In this document: one piece after another, positions 1 through 11,900 of the stretch
How the letters are laid out: each line of letters starts with the position of its first letter
Numbering within the stretch: position 1 is the first letter of the stretch
From: Pardosa pseudoannulata
Lineage: Eukaryota > Arthropoda > Arachnida > Araneae > Lycosidae
Assembly (NCBI GenBank): GCA_032207245.1
Contig: CM063502.1
Span: 118,379,929 to 118,443,928 of the forward strand
Direction: 5' to 3'
Length of the DNA: 64,000 bases
Notes under the pieces: model-generated
Told to the model about the DNA's origin: nothing
The model's database searches: none
Seen by the model: only the letters and a program-made list of their open reading frames with translations
Position numbers and translations under genes: made by a program

Positions 1-2865
1 AATATAGTTTGTATTAAATATTTTAAGATCATGTTGTTTTAGATTAATGTTTTTACAGTACAATCTTGTTTTACGTAAAATTTTTACCATAAAAAGTTAC
101 TAAAATTAAGTATTATCAAAGAACCATCTATTACATCTAAGGGCCTCCTTAAAAAATCAAAGTTCATCTAGATCATTTTTAAAATAATTAAAAAATGAGC
201 CCTCCACTTCTACAGGTCTACCAAAGACCCAATCCTCTGCCTTTAACGTCTTCGGTTTTCTTAGCGCCAATAGATGGCGCTAGAACAAACCCGACTTCTA
301 GCTTTATTCAAAATTCACAAGTCCTACTCCCTTCGGCCCAACATAATGTTATAGATATACTACTTAGATTCATTCTAAATCAGAATCGCACAATTAATAC
401 CAGTTTAGTAAAATAAACTGTGATATCTAACATTTTAGCCAACTTTTAGATAGTGTACGTTTCTTTGTTTACAGCAGTGGTTAATAACATTTTTAGAAAA
501 AAAACCCCATATATTAGTCGCAGAAAATTTAAGCAGGCGTTAATACTCAACATTCTTTATGTACAAGTTAGGGGTAAGTTATGTACTTGTATATGGGTTA
601 TAGGTAGTAATAGAGGTGGAGGTCAAGAAGTAATATTAAGTAGATAATAATGTATAATCAGAAATTATGCAAAATATTAAGTAACACTCTATAAGTATTT
701 TCTAATTTCAAATTTTAGTACTTCAAAAAAGTTGCACAAAAAACAAGTTAGTGAACCTGCAGGTTCATGTAATTCTGGTCTAACGATATTGTTGTAACCA
801 AACAGTAGCATCTCGTAAAGAATATTTCTGTTAATTTAATTTACAAAAGTGAGCATTTTAAATTTTCCTAGCTAAAAGAGAGTCTTGTTATAGTCTGTAG
901 ATATGAGTTATTGTTAAGCATAGTATAAAGGTATGGATATAACAACATGAATTTAAACATATATAAACTGACATATTATAATACATTAGATGTTAAACTT
1001 TTTTTCAGGTTTTTCTAAAATGAGCGTTACTGTTATTTAATGAAACTCTCCATTAAGTAGATACTTAGCCCACATTAACTTCTATCATTTCTAGAAGAAA
1101 AAAACACAGCAACGGAGCTATAGTAGAATGACTTGTGGTTAGAAGAATTTAATTTTCGTATGTAATAACCAGCAAATTAATGGGTTGAATAACGAACAAT
1201 TTATTTTAGAGTGATGTTTTATTAAGCTACGTGAAGGAGCATGCCAGTTTTAAGATATATAACTTACAAATTCACTTTATAAATGTGTCCAAAACTAATA
1301 GATCATACTAGTTGAAGGAGCATATACTTTATACAAAGCTGTGAGTGATAAGTAAAATAATCTGTTTTCTATTGTTTAATAAATGCAGTACTTTTATCTC
1401 TTCGAATAGAAAGTAATATTGTTTGATAAATAGTTTTGAGAGTATGGGATTATAAGTAGAATATAATCTATCGTATTATTTTTGTTCATAACGAGAAATA
1501 TCAATTTAGAAAACTTTAAAGAAAAAGATTTCAATTTATAGATGTTGTGTAATATTATTACATAAAATGAATTTAAAAGAAATTTACATTTTTATAGATA
1601 TTTATATTTTTGTATAATAATCTCATACTAAAATTTATTTAAAAATTCAAAGTAGTTTTTTCTTAATTGTGGATAAATGAAAGCTAAAATGCAATGAATG
1701 TATATCATTATTACTCTCAGAAACCTTTATACGAGTATGTTTTATAATCATTTTACATAACAGGACTTTTAAAATTATAAATAGTCTGCTAATTTTATCA
1801 TGCATTTTAAAAAGTTTTATCTGGCTATCAGATTTATTTATTTAATAAAACTTTATGTTTAATGATTAAAAGGTATTTGTTTAGTAAAACTTACAGAATA
1901 TATTTACACTAGGATATTAACATTTTAAAAGAAATTGCATCAATTAATTTAAATTTATTCATTACATTTCTTACTAAAATAAGTAAATTCGAGCTTCTGA
2001 AATAAACTATTAGGCAATCTTTTATGCATTGATTCCTTTTTTCATATATAGGAAAATAATATTTTCTAGTTTAACTTTTTATGATTCTCTCAGTTATTCC
2101 ATATTAACTCTTGTGACTAGGATATTGAGCTTAAATAATGTAAGCTGTAAAAGAAGTTATTTTGAGTTATAATTTTTTTTCAGTTAAAAACGTTATCAGT
2201 TGCAATGAAACTACGAGGCATACAAAAACAAAATTAGATTAGATATACAGATTTACATCGCATACAGAAGCAAAATTGAAAATACTTTTGTGTATGCCAT
2301 TCTTTGCCTAGACATAAAAGTAGGTCATATGCAGATTAAAATTTGACTTTATTCTTACTTCAGTCGGGAAACGTGATAATATTACAAGACCGAAAAAGGT
2401 TTTGGCTTTCAAAGATTATTTAAATAAAATAGGATATTCGAATAGTATTGTTTATTTTTATACGAGTGTGAACAATGGTAATTTAAAGTTTATTTCTTTA
2501 ATAGAGAATAAGGAAATTAAAAATAAATAAAGAATAATTGCTTTATGTTTACATACAAAACGTCTCAGTTTTATCTTAGATAACATTTTCTGTTTTAAGT
2601 TGACCTAATTTACGTCTTAATTCTTCTTTCAAGACAATAAATTAATTCAAAGCACGTTTATTGCTGGATCTGTCGAGGTATCAAAGCTTCATTTGACATA
2701 CATAACAGGTAACTCATTGTTGGTTTTACATTTCTTCTTTTGCAATAAAATTTATAGTGGCCACTTTAGTTTCAGGATATTTCTTATATTCGATTATTCA
2801 GTCTACTTAGTATTTTCTAGGACACTTTAGCGAGAAACAGAAAGATTAATTTAAACAGAATAATT
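1..2865. other. A+T-rich DNA without recognisable gene
   Basis: I see no conserved protein, RNA gene or terminal inverted repeat here. Positions 195-420 are less A+T-rich than the surroundings and carry the small inverted motif AGCGCC...GGCGCT near 263-281. Two short open frames (195-416 and 453-647) show no recognisable domain and look like chance frames. Confidence 0.6.
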
Positions 2866-3425
2866 TTGATGTATTACATATGTATACATCTGTAATATAT
2901 CAAATTTTTTCACTTTAATATCTCTTTAAAAACCTCCTCTCTCCCATTCTAATTCCTTAAAATCTATTTCCCAATCCCCAAAATGTCTTAATCAAAGGAC
3001 TGTCCTCAACTTAAAATTCTTCTAACACATTTCCCAAAGCATTCTATGCAACAGATGCAAATTTTCTGTCCACTCACAGCATTTCCTGGCTATCGCCGGC
3101 AAATGACGTAGTTTTTCCCCTGATCTAACTGTTAAATTTGCTGACTAAGTTTCCGTTTCTCTGGGAAATATTTCGTCTTGGGGTCCAATTTTGGTATGGG
3201 GGTCCATTTCTGTTCTAGCACGTGTTTTCGTGTACATACTCTCGTCTGCCGCTGACTAGTGAAGATGTCCTTTTCAAGCAGCTCTTAAATACAATTTCAA
3301 TTAGACTTGCAGTTGTGTGCCGTTCACTTCAATGTGGCCCGACTGCATCATACTTTATTACTGCTAGCTGATTAGACTGCTCCTTGCTCAGCAAGCCCGG
3401 GTAAGTAAAAACAATAGGGGTTACA
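2866..3425 (-). repeat. Dispersed repeat R1, copy 1
   Basis: This is one of three copies in the window (the others are 7050-7560 and 28791-29830). The shared stretch runs from a TGTAATATATCAAA-like left edge, through AAAACCTCCTC and GTCGCCGGCAAAT, to a right edge near CCCGGG-AAGTAAAAA. Copies are diverged, so the family is old. Read on the minus strand, the copies share short peptide stretches such as IEENGISLI, suggesting the ancestor was coding on that strand. No terminal repeats or target duplication are clear, and I cannot assign a class. Confidence 0.7.
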
Positions 3426-3765
3426 ACAATAATTTCAATTGTAACCGACCGTTTAGATTTTCTGGACTACACACACATATATCTGTAATAAGACGGACTT
3501 CACAATGGGTAGTTGCAGTTATGGCCCATAAAAATTACATCGTTTTAGTTAAAGACCTTTCTTAACAGAACGTTGAAGGACGGATTCCCACTTCATTATA
3601 GGGACAGGACAAACTAAGGGCTCAGCTAGCATGAAGTTATAAGTCAAAGGCCCTTAACATCTGGGTCAACATCTCAGTCAAAATCTTTAGGAAAATCTGC
3701 CTCCGATAGAGTGCATCTCCTTTAGTTTGGAAATGTCCTAAATTGTCCACTAGGGCAATGTAGAA
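3426..3765. other. Unassigned intergenic DNA
   Basis: No gene, terminal repeat or tandem structure was recognised between the R1 copy and the microsatellite that follows. Confidence 0.5.
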
Positions 3766-3767
3766 TT

Positions 3768-3768
<1 letters not shown>

Positions 3769-3826
<58 letters not shown>
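3769..3826. repeat. (CA)n(TA)n compound microsatellite
   Basis: A short CA run passes directly into a longer TA run. The same CA-to-TA order recurs at 6400-6498, 7010-7050 and 7593-7764. Confidence 0.95.
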
Positions 3827-3830
<4 letters not shown>

Positions 3831-5121
3831 AAAAGTCTAACTTAGTAATATTTCTTAAACTATGAAATTTGTGTTATACTAACGAATTCACTTCATGATA
3901 CAAATGTATTCTATGAAGTATTTTATTTTTCTTTTTAAATTATTTTCTCTTCTAAGCAAACTGATTATAGTAGCATGTATGTTCCTAAGATTCTTTTCAT
4001 ACTGATGAAAAAAGAAGTTAGCTATAAAAGAAGGCCGGATATGATGGACTAAAGAAAAGGCATTTTAATAAAATAGCGGGAGCATAATATAAGCTATACA
4101 GTACAGCGTAGACTCTAATCCCTGACTTAAGACGAATGAGTATAATTACTGAAATGCTTCTACAGGAAGAATAGATGACTTTACATACGTTGATTTACGT
4201 TTACTTCCGAGGTGATCACAAGCTTCCAGTAGTAAGAAAGTAATAATACTAAAGATAATGAAATGAAGGTGTATCTGATTCAGTTGGGTTGATATACGGC
4301 GGTTCCGAGTTGTTATTCTTTAAATAATTTGAAATTCTCCTCACTAGGCTCCTGAATGAAAGCGCGCATTATGATTCTATTAATTTTACCGGAGATTGCT
4401 TTTTTTTATAAAAGGGAACAATTTAACGACAAAGAAGTAGTTCTCGCTTCTATTTCTTTTCAGTTCTTCTTCTATTCTTAGTAAAACTTATCACTTTATA
4501 TTCCAGATGCAATCTCTCACATATTCAAAGCTGATTGTATTACTGCATATCAGGTATCCACATGTATTTTCATTCAATTTTCTCCCAGGTTAATATCAAC
4601 ATCTCTCATTTTGTGACATTTTCGTCTTTCAACGCAATTCGAAAAATATGTGGAGCTTACAAATAAAAAAATATTCTAAATAATAAAAAACCTAACAGCT
4701 AAATACAAAGCATATTAAAAGATTTTGAAATTTTTAAAGTGAAGGGTGTTTCATGAAAGCAAAATGATCGAAATTTAGGTTATTCTTTAGGTAGCCAAAA
4801 CTTTTTTATGTACTTGTATATCAACATAATTTTATTACGAAAGATTCATATGAGCATTTTCATATTAAATATCAGTATGTTAGTTTATAAATGCATTTTA
4901 CTTAACATTGTGAACAAACACACATACATTTAGAGTGAAAATTTTGTTATATTTTAGGGAATAGTTTACTAAAAAACTATAACAAATACCTTACCTTCAA
5001 AACTTTACGAATTATTTTCTATATTTAATATCCTGAATAAAATATAATTATTCTCACTAGAATGCAGATGTATTATAAAGATAATAAGCTACATTTATCA
5101 GAATGTGTGTACTTTCCCATT
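3827..5121. other. Unassigned A+T-rich DNA
   Basis: No gene, RNA gene or transposon end was recognised. Confidence 0.5.
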
Positions 5122-5126
5122 ATTTA

Positions 5127-5948
5127 TGTACTAACGTACTTTCCCACGATGATCAGTACATGCACACACAGCTGTGGGCTAATTTCTAAGAAGAATGTAG
5201 ACGCAGCTGCTGACCTCGAGTTTTAATGGGAACCCCTGCGGAGGAGTTATAGCTGATGGAGTGGTACAAGTATAACGGCGAAGCCCAGGCAAGGATGCAG
5301 CCATGAGATATGAGGGCAGGGGTTTGGAAATACTGTCAATTTTTCACTAAAGGGGTCATTTTAATGAGCTCACCTGCACTACCAAAAGGGGTTCAGACGT
5401 TGGAAAAATTTCACTAACAAGTGATTGGAAAAGAGAAGAAAGGGTCGTTGAACCGAGGTGCAAAGTTGTGGAAAAAAAGTTGGAAAAGGAGTCGACGTCA
5501 GAAGCCAGCTGGAACGGGTGAATCCAGATCCCGTGAAAAAGCCAGAGAGCCCGGGCAGCAATATTTGCCCGATCCCGTATCCGACAAAGGGACAACCTTT
5601 ACGCCAGCACTGACGTTCAGCCTGCCTAGAGCCCCACCCTGCTTCCTATGAATGCCTGGAGGTAAAACGACTTGATATTCATGATTGTTACCCGGGTCTC
5701 AGAGCATTTTGATTAAGGAATACAATTTTAAAAAATATTGATGAATATCAAAACAAAATAATGAATGTCATTCTATATTAATCAAGTCATATCTGTACAT
5801 TAATCAAGTCACATCTGTAAATAATGTATATAATAAATGTTTTAGTTTAAATATAAGGCATTTACTTTTAATTCAATAGAGTATGTTTTACTGTGTTTCC
5901 CCTTTGAAGAACGAACACTGGTGTATTTGTTGTAAATACCTTACAACA
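5127..5948 (+). mobile_element. Solo LTR, copy 1, with 5-bp target duplication
   Basis: The 822-bp element begins TGTACTAACGTACTTTC and ends TTACAACA, giving the TG...CA termini of an LTR. It is flanked on both sides by ATTTA (5122-5126 and 5949-5953), a perfect 5-bp target-site duplication. It is homologous along its length to 38895-39663, sharing the CACCTGCACT...GGGAAAATTTC region and the 3' part with CGAACACTGGTGTA. No internal gag/pol is present, so this is what remains after recombination between the two LTRs of a retrotransposon. The 5-bp duplication suits gypsy, BEL/Pao or copia elements, and the superfamily cannot be told from the LTR alone. The strand is set by TG-to-CA homology with copy 2 and is arbitrary with respect to transcription. 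Confidence 0.85.
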
Positions 5949-5953
5949 ATTTA

Positions 5954-6395
5954 ATGTCCTATTAAAATATTTCGTACCATAAATATATATATAGTATTTA
6001 AAGTTCAATAAACGAACAATGTATAATTAAATGATTGAGGGAAGTTTTACAAGTATGGTTACATTAATATAACCAAAAGATTCTAACGTTACTTTTCTCA
6101 TTATCCCCCGGATGAGACCCATCTCTTACTTTAAAGCCTACAAACATAGTTTCTAAGTGTTCATGATCCCTCATTTCAGAAGCAAAAATTAAATAACAAT
6201 AAAAACTAATATGGATAAAAGGGAGACATATAATTTCGGGAATCTCTTACTTTTACTAACTGCTAACTACTAACTGACAAGACAAATTCATAGTCACACG
6301 TCGTGTACTTCGCTGGATACAACTGTAAAAAAAAAGCACCAACCCGAAAGGCCTCATATTCATGTACAGCCTATGCTTCCTTTCTGTGTGTTTGT
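5954..6395. other. Unassigned A+T-rich DNA
   Basis: No recognisable gene or transposon end. Confidence 0.5.
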
Positions 6396-6399
6396 ATAC

Positions 6400-6408
6400 A
6401 TACACACA

Positions 6409-6498
<90 letters not shown>
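6400..6498. repeat. (CA)n(TA)n compound microsatellite
   Basis: A long CA tract with two interruptions is followed by a TA tract. Predicted Cys-Val and His-Thr open frames over it are artefacts of the dinucleotide. Confidence 0.95.
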
Positions 6499-6500
<2 letters not shown>

Positions 6501-6689
6501 TATATCTACTAGACGATCAGATAGACATTGTCCTGTTTTAATGCTGTAAATCCAAAAATTGTAAAATGTTTTTAAATAAATTATAAATTGTACCGTTTTG
6601 ATGGAAAAGCAAGGAAAAGAATTATTTTAAAAATACTTGGGGACACCACGCGTATAGTCATCACAAATGTAATTAGATTAAATTAAAAT

Positions 6690-6776
6690 TCCCACATCGC
6701 CTGTACGGGGATTCAATCCTGGGACTTCATGGATTTCTCATACTGAAGCCCGTTGCGCTGACCACTACGCCACAGA
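6690..6776 (-). mobile_element. tRNA-derived SINE head (relic)
   Basis: Read on the minus strand, this matches a tRNA-type RNA polymerase III promoter. An A-box-like TGGCGTAGTGGTCAGCGC (complement of 6755-6772) is followed at tRNA spacing by a B-box-like GGATTGAATCCCC (complement of 6707-6719). Acceptor-stem pairing is not evident, so it is better read as a SINE head or tRNA pseudogene than as a working tRNA gene. The SINE body would run towards lower coordinates and is not delimited. Confidence 0.55.
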
Positions 6777-6899
6777 TACGTTAGCAGTAAAGGGTTTCAA
6801 GTGGCATTATAATAATCTCAATAAGTGCGGAATTCTGGATTTTTAATTAAAAAACATTTTCTATATGATCAAATTTTGAATCTAAACCATTCTCGAATC

Positions 6900-6995
6900 T
6901 ACTTAATTACATACACAAAATTTCATCAAAATTAGTCCAGCCGTTTAGGAGGAGTTCTATTACTAACACACGGACAGAAGAATTTTATACATACA
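6900..6995 (+). repeat. Retroelement-type 3' tail next to a microsatellite
   Basis: The stretch AAATTTCATCAAAATTAGTC, then CCAGCCGTTTAGGAGGAGTT, ends in ACACACGGACAGAAG and then TACATACA repeats. From memory, this resembles the 3' tails of arthropod RTE-like LINEs and dependent SINEs, which end in short simple repeats. The identification is inference and the 5' part is not recognisable. Confidence 0.4.
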
Positions 6996-7004
6996 TACAT
7001 ACAT

Positions 7005-7050
<46 letters not shown>
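6978..7050. repeat. (TACA)n(CA)n(TA)n microsatellite
   Basis: TACATACA repeats pass into a CA run and then into a short TA run that abuts the left edge of R1 copy 2. Confidence 0.95.
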
Positions 7051-7560
7051 GTAATATATCAAAATTATTTCAGTTTAATATTTCCTTAAAAACCTCCTCC
7101 CTCCCATTCTAATTCCTTAAAATCTTTTTCCCAGCCTCTAATTGTCTGAATCAAAGGAGTGTCCTCAACTTAAAGTTCTTACGATACATTTCCTAAAGTT
7201 TTCTGTCCTATAGATGTAAATTTTCTGTCCATTCAACACGTTTTCCAGCTGTCGCCGGCAAATAGCGCAGATTTTCTCCTGATCTTAACAGTTAAATTCG
7301 CTGACTAAGTTTTTTGTCCCTTGGGAAAATTCTTTCTGTCTTCACTCTTGGGTGCACCTCTGTTCCAGAAGAGCGATTTTTGTGTCTTTATTTTGCCTGT
7401 CGTTGACTAGTAAATATGTCCGTTTTAGTAACTCTAAAATAAATTTTTAATTAGACTTATGCCGTTCTCTTCAATGTAGGCCGACTGCATCGTTACTACT
7501 TCTAGCTGATTAGGCTTCTTCTTGCCCAGTAGCCCGGGCAAGTAAAAATAATAGGGCTAC
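7050..7560 (-). repeat. Dispersed repeat R1, copy 2
   Basis: It aligns with 2880-3420 from TGTAATATATCAAAA, through TTCCTTAAAAACCTCC, to AGCCCGGGCAAGTAAAAA. It has no insertion at the TTAA where copy 3 is interrupted, so it serves as the empty site for the piggyBac-like element at 28831. The minus-strand reading keeps ENGISLI but is broken by several stops. Confidence 0.75.
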
Positions 7561-7591
7561 ATAATTATTGTGACCAGAGGAAATAATTTTT

Positions 7592-7770
<179 letters not shown>

Positions 7771-7774
7771 CATA

Positions 7775-9270
7775 TGTATATATGCATTCTCACTGTTATT
7801 CTTTCCGATTATTCATGTTCAGCTTCCAGCAACCAAACTTCCTTCTGGAAAGTTAGAAGGAGTCTAGGAAGTTATTGTATCATAATTAGTTCATTAGTTC
7901 ACTCTCATTCTCATTTACAAGATAAAAAAATGCCATTTCAAGAAATCATTGAAAAACATGCTTCTTAATGAGTGGGACAATAATTGATTGTAAGTTTCAT
8001 TTTTAAAATTTTCCTCTTCAAAAAACAGAAACTTTATAAATTATGTATTTTTAAAATGGCTGTAACACAATTTTTTAATCCCCATATGAACAATTCGAAT
8101 TTTGGGAAATTTTCCCTATCCCTGTTCCCTTTGAGATTTAAAATATATTAACTACATCTTAGTTTTTGAGGAAAAACTGAAATGACAAAGAAAATAATGA
8201 GCGATTTTCATTACCAGTCTAAAAAAAAAAGCATAATTGGAATTATTAACACTTTTCATATAAAAAATTACATAATGAAATTAAAGCGATTAAGAATATT
8301 CTCTTCAAATTAAAATACATTTTTGCTACCTTTTGTGTACAAAGAAATGGAGATTTCTTTAAAAATTACATTTTTAGTTCCTAGAAAACTTATAATTGCT
8401 GATTTTGAGAATTGTTAATGGAGTTAGAATTTGCATTTTTCGTTTAAATAATAAATTGAAAGTACTCTCTAAGGTAAAATATCTTTAATCCTTTGGATAG
8501 TATTTTTTCAAGCTTAAGTGATAATATTAATGAAATGCTAATGACATATCTTAAATCCTTGGAATTTTCTCAAGTAGTATTTTATCAATAACTTTCCATA
8601 AATACAAATAAACAAAAATAAATACATAATTTCTTCTTATTTTTTATTTTTGACTAAAAGTAGTTAATCGTTTTTACTTGAGAAAAGAAATGTTAAGCTG
8701 ACACCAAAGCAAGTATATGTGTACAATAGAATTTTGAAGGCAATGGCTTTTAAAGTAATAGTCCAAATAAATTCATTATTCTTATTTTTATTAAACTTGA
8801 CGTTATGCCGTCCTGGGAGAATCTAGAAAGCAAGAAAAAGTGATCTTTTAAAGGATTTTCTCTTCTTGTCACTTATTTAGAACAACAGATAACGAAAATT
8901 TAATAAAAACGTTTATTTAATTGTCATTATCTGTTTTATACTTTAATTTTTATTATTTTGTTATCAGCTTAGTAAATAGCTTGATTTGGCCTCGTATGTC
9001 TTAAGTGGCTACCCCATCATAAAAATAGATCTGTCAGTTAATTTTTTACCCAAGAATTAGAATAAGTGGAATGAATAGAAAAATCCAAGCAAATTCCATC
9101 ATTAAAAATCAGTGATCAAGAATTTTTTGTAAAACAATTTGCAGTCTTTTCCCTGATACACCTTACCTTGTTATATTGTCAGAGTTTCTACTGGAAACTC
9201 TGACTGGAAATCCTAACTGGACCGTCGATATAAAATATCCAATAAATACTCACCAGATTAAATAACTTTT
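7775..9270. other. Unassigned A+T-rich DNA
   Basis: No conserved coding sequence, RNA gene or terminal repeat was recognised. Confidence 0.5.
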
Positions 9271-9376
9271 TTAACCCCTTCCGGTACGATTTAATAATGA
9301 AAAACTGTGCGTGAAGTAACCATTTATTTTTTTACTTAAAAAACTTGTTTCATTTTACAATTCTTACATATTCCTA

Positions 9377-10240
9377 CCCATATTGGACCGCTGTCCTATA
9401 AACAGGACAGCAAATAAAATTCCATTTAATAATAAAGTTATAAATATTTTCTGAGTGGATTTTATTTTAACACCTTTAAAATAGACACACTTTAGCACAG
9501 TAACAAAAAAAAAAAAACAAAAAAAAAAAAAACTGAGAAATCAAATTATATTGTATTGTAAAATTTATTTTCAGCAACCTCTTAAAAATTGTCATTTTTT
9601 AATCTTTAATTTTATATTTATTATTATTTTTTTAACATTGTGGAGGGTTTTTTAGTTTAAAAACAGAGCTAATAATGTAGCTGAAAGTTTTTATTGAAAA
9701 ATATATTTTACACATGTATTTTGTAAGTGTAAAAAAGGTGCCCTAAAATTAAGACGACTGTTCAATCTCGATTATTTTTCCAATAATTCGATATTGCATT
9801 GATAGCAAACATTCTTTTCTTATCTTTCAATGTAAACAAGTTCAAACCCCTGTTCACACTCCTGGACACAACAAGGGGTAAATAGGTATCTATTCTATTA
9901 AAAAAAACTGGAGATTGAAAGATAAACTTACTCTCTTACTGCCAGTTCAACAACTGCAAGAGAAAACCTACAACAGTATGCTTAAAATGTAATGTTGGAC
10001 TTTGTTTTGACTGTTTCCCCAAATTTCCTCTATGAATCAGCCTAATGCAATGTAAGTAATATATGTTAAGTTTTAGTAGTGTATTGAACCATTGTCCTAT
10101 ATATAGGACAGCCAATTACATAAAAATTAAAAATATTTTTTCAACATTTTGGTTTTATATACTTAGTTACACCATATTAATGATATGGGTTAAGTTTCAG
10201 TAACTTACAGAAATATTTAGTTGGTGTGGTACAATATGGG
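9377..10240 (+). mobile_element. Second piggyBac-like element (PB2) nested inside PB1
   Basis: The ends CCCATATTGGACC and GGTACAATATGGG are imperfect inverted repeats. A TTAA follows the right end (10241-10244), while the left TTAA is decayed to CCTA. Outside these ends the PB1 sequence resumes exactly where the shorter PB1 copies are continuous (ACATATTC ... AAATCC). Inside, 9919-10035 encodes a cysteine-rich transposase end. A 38-bp direct repeat carrying GTCCTATA..AGGAC occurs at about 9385 and 10086. At 10093-10110 this motif is a perfect 18-bp palindrome. The element is 864 bp and non-autonomous. Confidence 0.8.
9919..10035 (+). pseudogene. piggyBac-type transposase, C-terminal cysteine-rich domain (PB2)
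   Basis: A 38-residue open piece ends in a TGA at 10033-10035. It shows the pattern C-x4-C, then C-x2-C, then C-x2-CF: YCQFNNCKRKPTT, VCLKCNVGLC and FDCFPKF. This is the layout of the zinc-binding C-terminal domain by which piggyBac transposases recognise their ends. An in-frame TGA lies directly upstream (9916-9918) and no catalytic DDD core is present, so this is a 3' remnant in a deletion derivative. The frame has kept every cysteine of the domain. Confidence 0.8.
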
Positions 10241-10313
10241 TTAAAATCCCCTTTTTACATAGTGTTAAATAATATCAGAAAAGGTATAATTAAGAAAATA
10301 TCAAAGCAAAACA

Positions 10314-10475
10314 TTAATAAGGTATACAGATAATAGTCTTCAAGATAGTGGTACTTTTCAAAACAAAGTGCAAAGGAATACTGAATTGTTTACACCGCTA
10401 GAGAGTCTCACTTCTAATTTGATTCTTGTAACACGCACGGCATTTCTTAGTAGGTTTTTTTTTATTCTGACTCAT
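10314..10475 (-). pseudogene. piggyBac-type transposase C-terminal fragment (PB1 copy 1)
   Basis: The minus-strand reading begins MSQNKKKPTKKCRACYKNQI and carries one in-frame stop. It matches the fragments at 29066-29224, 48955-49116 and 53056-53238. As in the other copies, the last motif CFEKYH lies one frame away from the preceding part, showing a shared single-base indel. Confidence 0.75.
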
Positions 10476-10711
10476 CAATTTGGCAGTGACTTGTACCAAG
10501 AAATTCTAAATAAACAATATGTAATAGTGACCTGGTATTTCCACAAGTAACAAAAGTCTTGCTAAATTCAGTATACTAGAAATTATAAACTAAATTAATT
10601 ATCATATTTAACATTAACTTTAGTCGCATGACGAGTGTAGCTCGTCATTGTGCGGTATGGAATGAAAAACCAATAACGAGCTAGACTCGTCATTTTACCG
10701 GAAGGGGTTAA

Positions 10712-11065
10712 ACGCATGACTAAAGTAAATACGATGTTTCTGGTTCTATTCCAGTTGCTGTTACACGTACCAGGCCTTTGTCTTTATTGTCTATATCTTG
10801 ATCAAGAGGACTTGGCTGGAGAAGCTATGTGTTTCTAACAGTTGAAGCTATTACCCAATATTGAATCCTGGCACGGATTACCTTTGTAGATTGAAAATAG
10901 AATTCATACCAGTCTCTACTCTCCGTAATCAGTTTTCCGAATACGATAACCGTTTAAGTGATGATCGACTCTCTCATTCATAGAGCTTCTAAACACCCCT
11001 TTAGGGGTTCCTTTGGATTGCACTTTCCTCGTCTATACTAAATGTGCTGCTTGATATAAATGTTC
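10712..11065. other. Unassigned DNA between two transposons
   Basis: No gene or repeat end recognised. Confidence 0.5.
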
Positions 11066-11068
11066 TAA

Positions 11069-11202
11069 GGGCCGGTATCACCAAATTGTTTAACAGCTAA
11101 CCGCGATTAATCTCTGTTTAAACAGAGAATTGCGTCACAACATTTGTTGATGCCATGGGTTAATCGCGGTTAGCCGGTAAACGACTTTGGTGAGACCGGC
11201 CC
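11069..11202. mobile_element. Harbinger/Tourist-type MITE
   Basis: The 134-bp element is almost wholly two inverted arms of about 46 bp. It starts GGGCCGGTATCACCAAA and ends TTTGGTGAGACCGGCCC, flanked by TAA on both sides (11066-11068 and 11203-11205), the 3-bp TWA target duplication of PIF/Harbinger elements. A second inner palindrome, CTCTGTTTAAACAGAG, lies in the centre. It has no coding capacity. Single-stranded, it would fold into a long hairpin. Confidence 0.88.
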
Positions 11203-11205
11203 TAA

Positions 11206-11840
11206 GGATACTAGTTCACCTAAATCATCCTTTAATGTAATCTTCTAAATCTGAATAAAATTCTATTTTAAACCGAATACTGTACATGTTGATATTCGAT
11301 CCACTAGTTGTGTATGTAGAAGAGAATTTGTTTTGTGCTTTTGTCTCTGTAAAACACAAAACTAAAGAATCCTATAAAGAGTTGTCTTAAACATAATAGA
11401 GGTTAGAGGCAGTTGGATGTGGTACTTTCTACCGAGAAAAGAAAAAAAATTGTAATTGGTTGGGGCAGTCATAGTTTTGTCAGAATATACACCAATATAG
11501 ACTTAAGTAAACTGTTTATTCTTACCAGTACGCAAATTCTATTAGACATTCTAACATCCAGGATGACTTCTGGACTCTGTGGGTGTCCACTGAATGTTCA
11601 TTAGAACCTATGTGCTGTTGATGAAGATTTACTCCTCCAGATTATGTTATTACCCTAAGTTTTATAATGTAAATCTAAAGGAATGCATGCGATGTTTCAT
11701 AAAACAAAAATGGGAAAACAAACAGTTATATCTAAAGAAATTTTTCGTAAGTGTATTTGCTTCATTAAAATTAAATATTTTTAGATAGATTCTTCTACAT
11801 TTTGTTAACATTTTAGATCACTGCAACCGATTGGAACTCA
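11206..11840. other. Unassigned DNA
   Basis: Two chance open frames (11413-11604 and 11594-11788) have no recognisable domain or conserved context. Confidence 0.5.
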
Positions 11841-11842
11841 AC

Positions 11843-11900
11843 GGATATTACCAAGAATAGCCAGAACAAAAATAAGAATATCTAAAATAATTTTTATCCA
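11843..11900 (-). repeat. Inverted outlier copy of the 102-bp tandem unit
   Basis: ACCAAGAATAGCCAGAAC and the following AAAAATAAGAATATCTAAAA are the reverse complement of the GTTCTTGCTATTCTTGTTAA part of the array at 12447-12850. About 57 bp match. It lies some 500 bp upstream in opposite orientation. Confidence 0.75.

Larger units (their letters stand above)
9275..10707 (-). mobile_element. piggyBac-like element, family PB1 copy 1 (with nested insertion)
   Basis: The inverted ends CCCCTTCCGGTA and TACCGGAAGGGG are each flanked by TTAA (9271-9274 and 10708-10711), the target duplication of piggyBac elements. Three other copies exist (28831-29399, 48780-49348, 52940-53470). Those are about 530-570 bp. 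This one is 1433 bp because 9377-10240 is a separate TTAA element inside it. Internally it keeps a broken C-terminal fragment of a transposase on the minus strand. Near its right end it carries repeated ATGACGAG palindromes. It cannot move by itself. Confidence 0.9.

Noticed and set aside
195..647. Two short plus-strand frames in a less A+T-rich patch
   Set aside because: No recognisable domain, splice pattern or repeat homology. They are short enough to be chance.
5356..5651. Overlapping open frames on both strands at a less A+T-rich spot
   Set aside because: They lie inside the solo LTR (5127-5948), and the homologous part of the second LTR does not keep them.
6690..6776. Functional tRNA gene on the minus strand
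   Set aside because: A and B boxes are visible, but I cannot pair an acceptor stem or a proper anticodon stem, so a SINE head or pseudogene is more likely.
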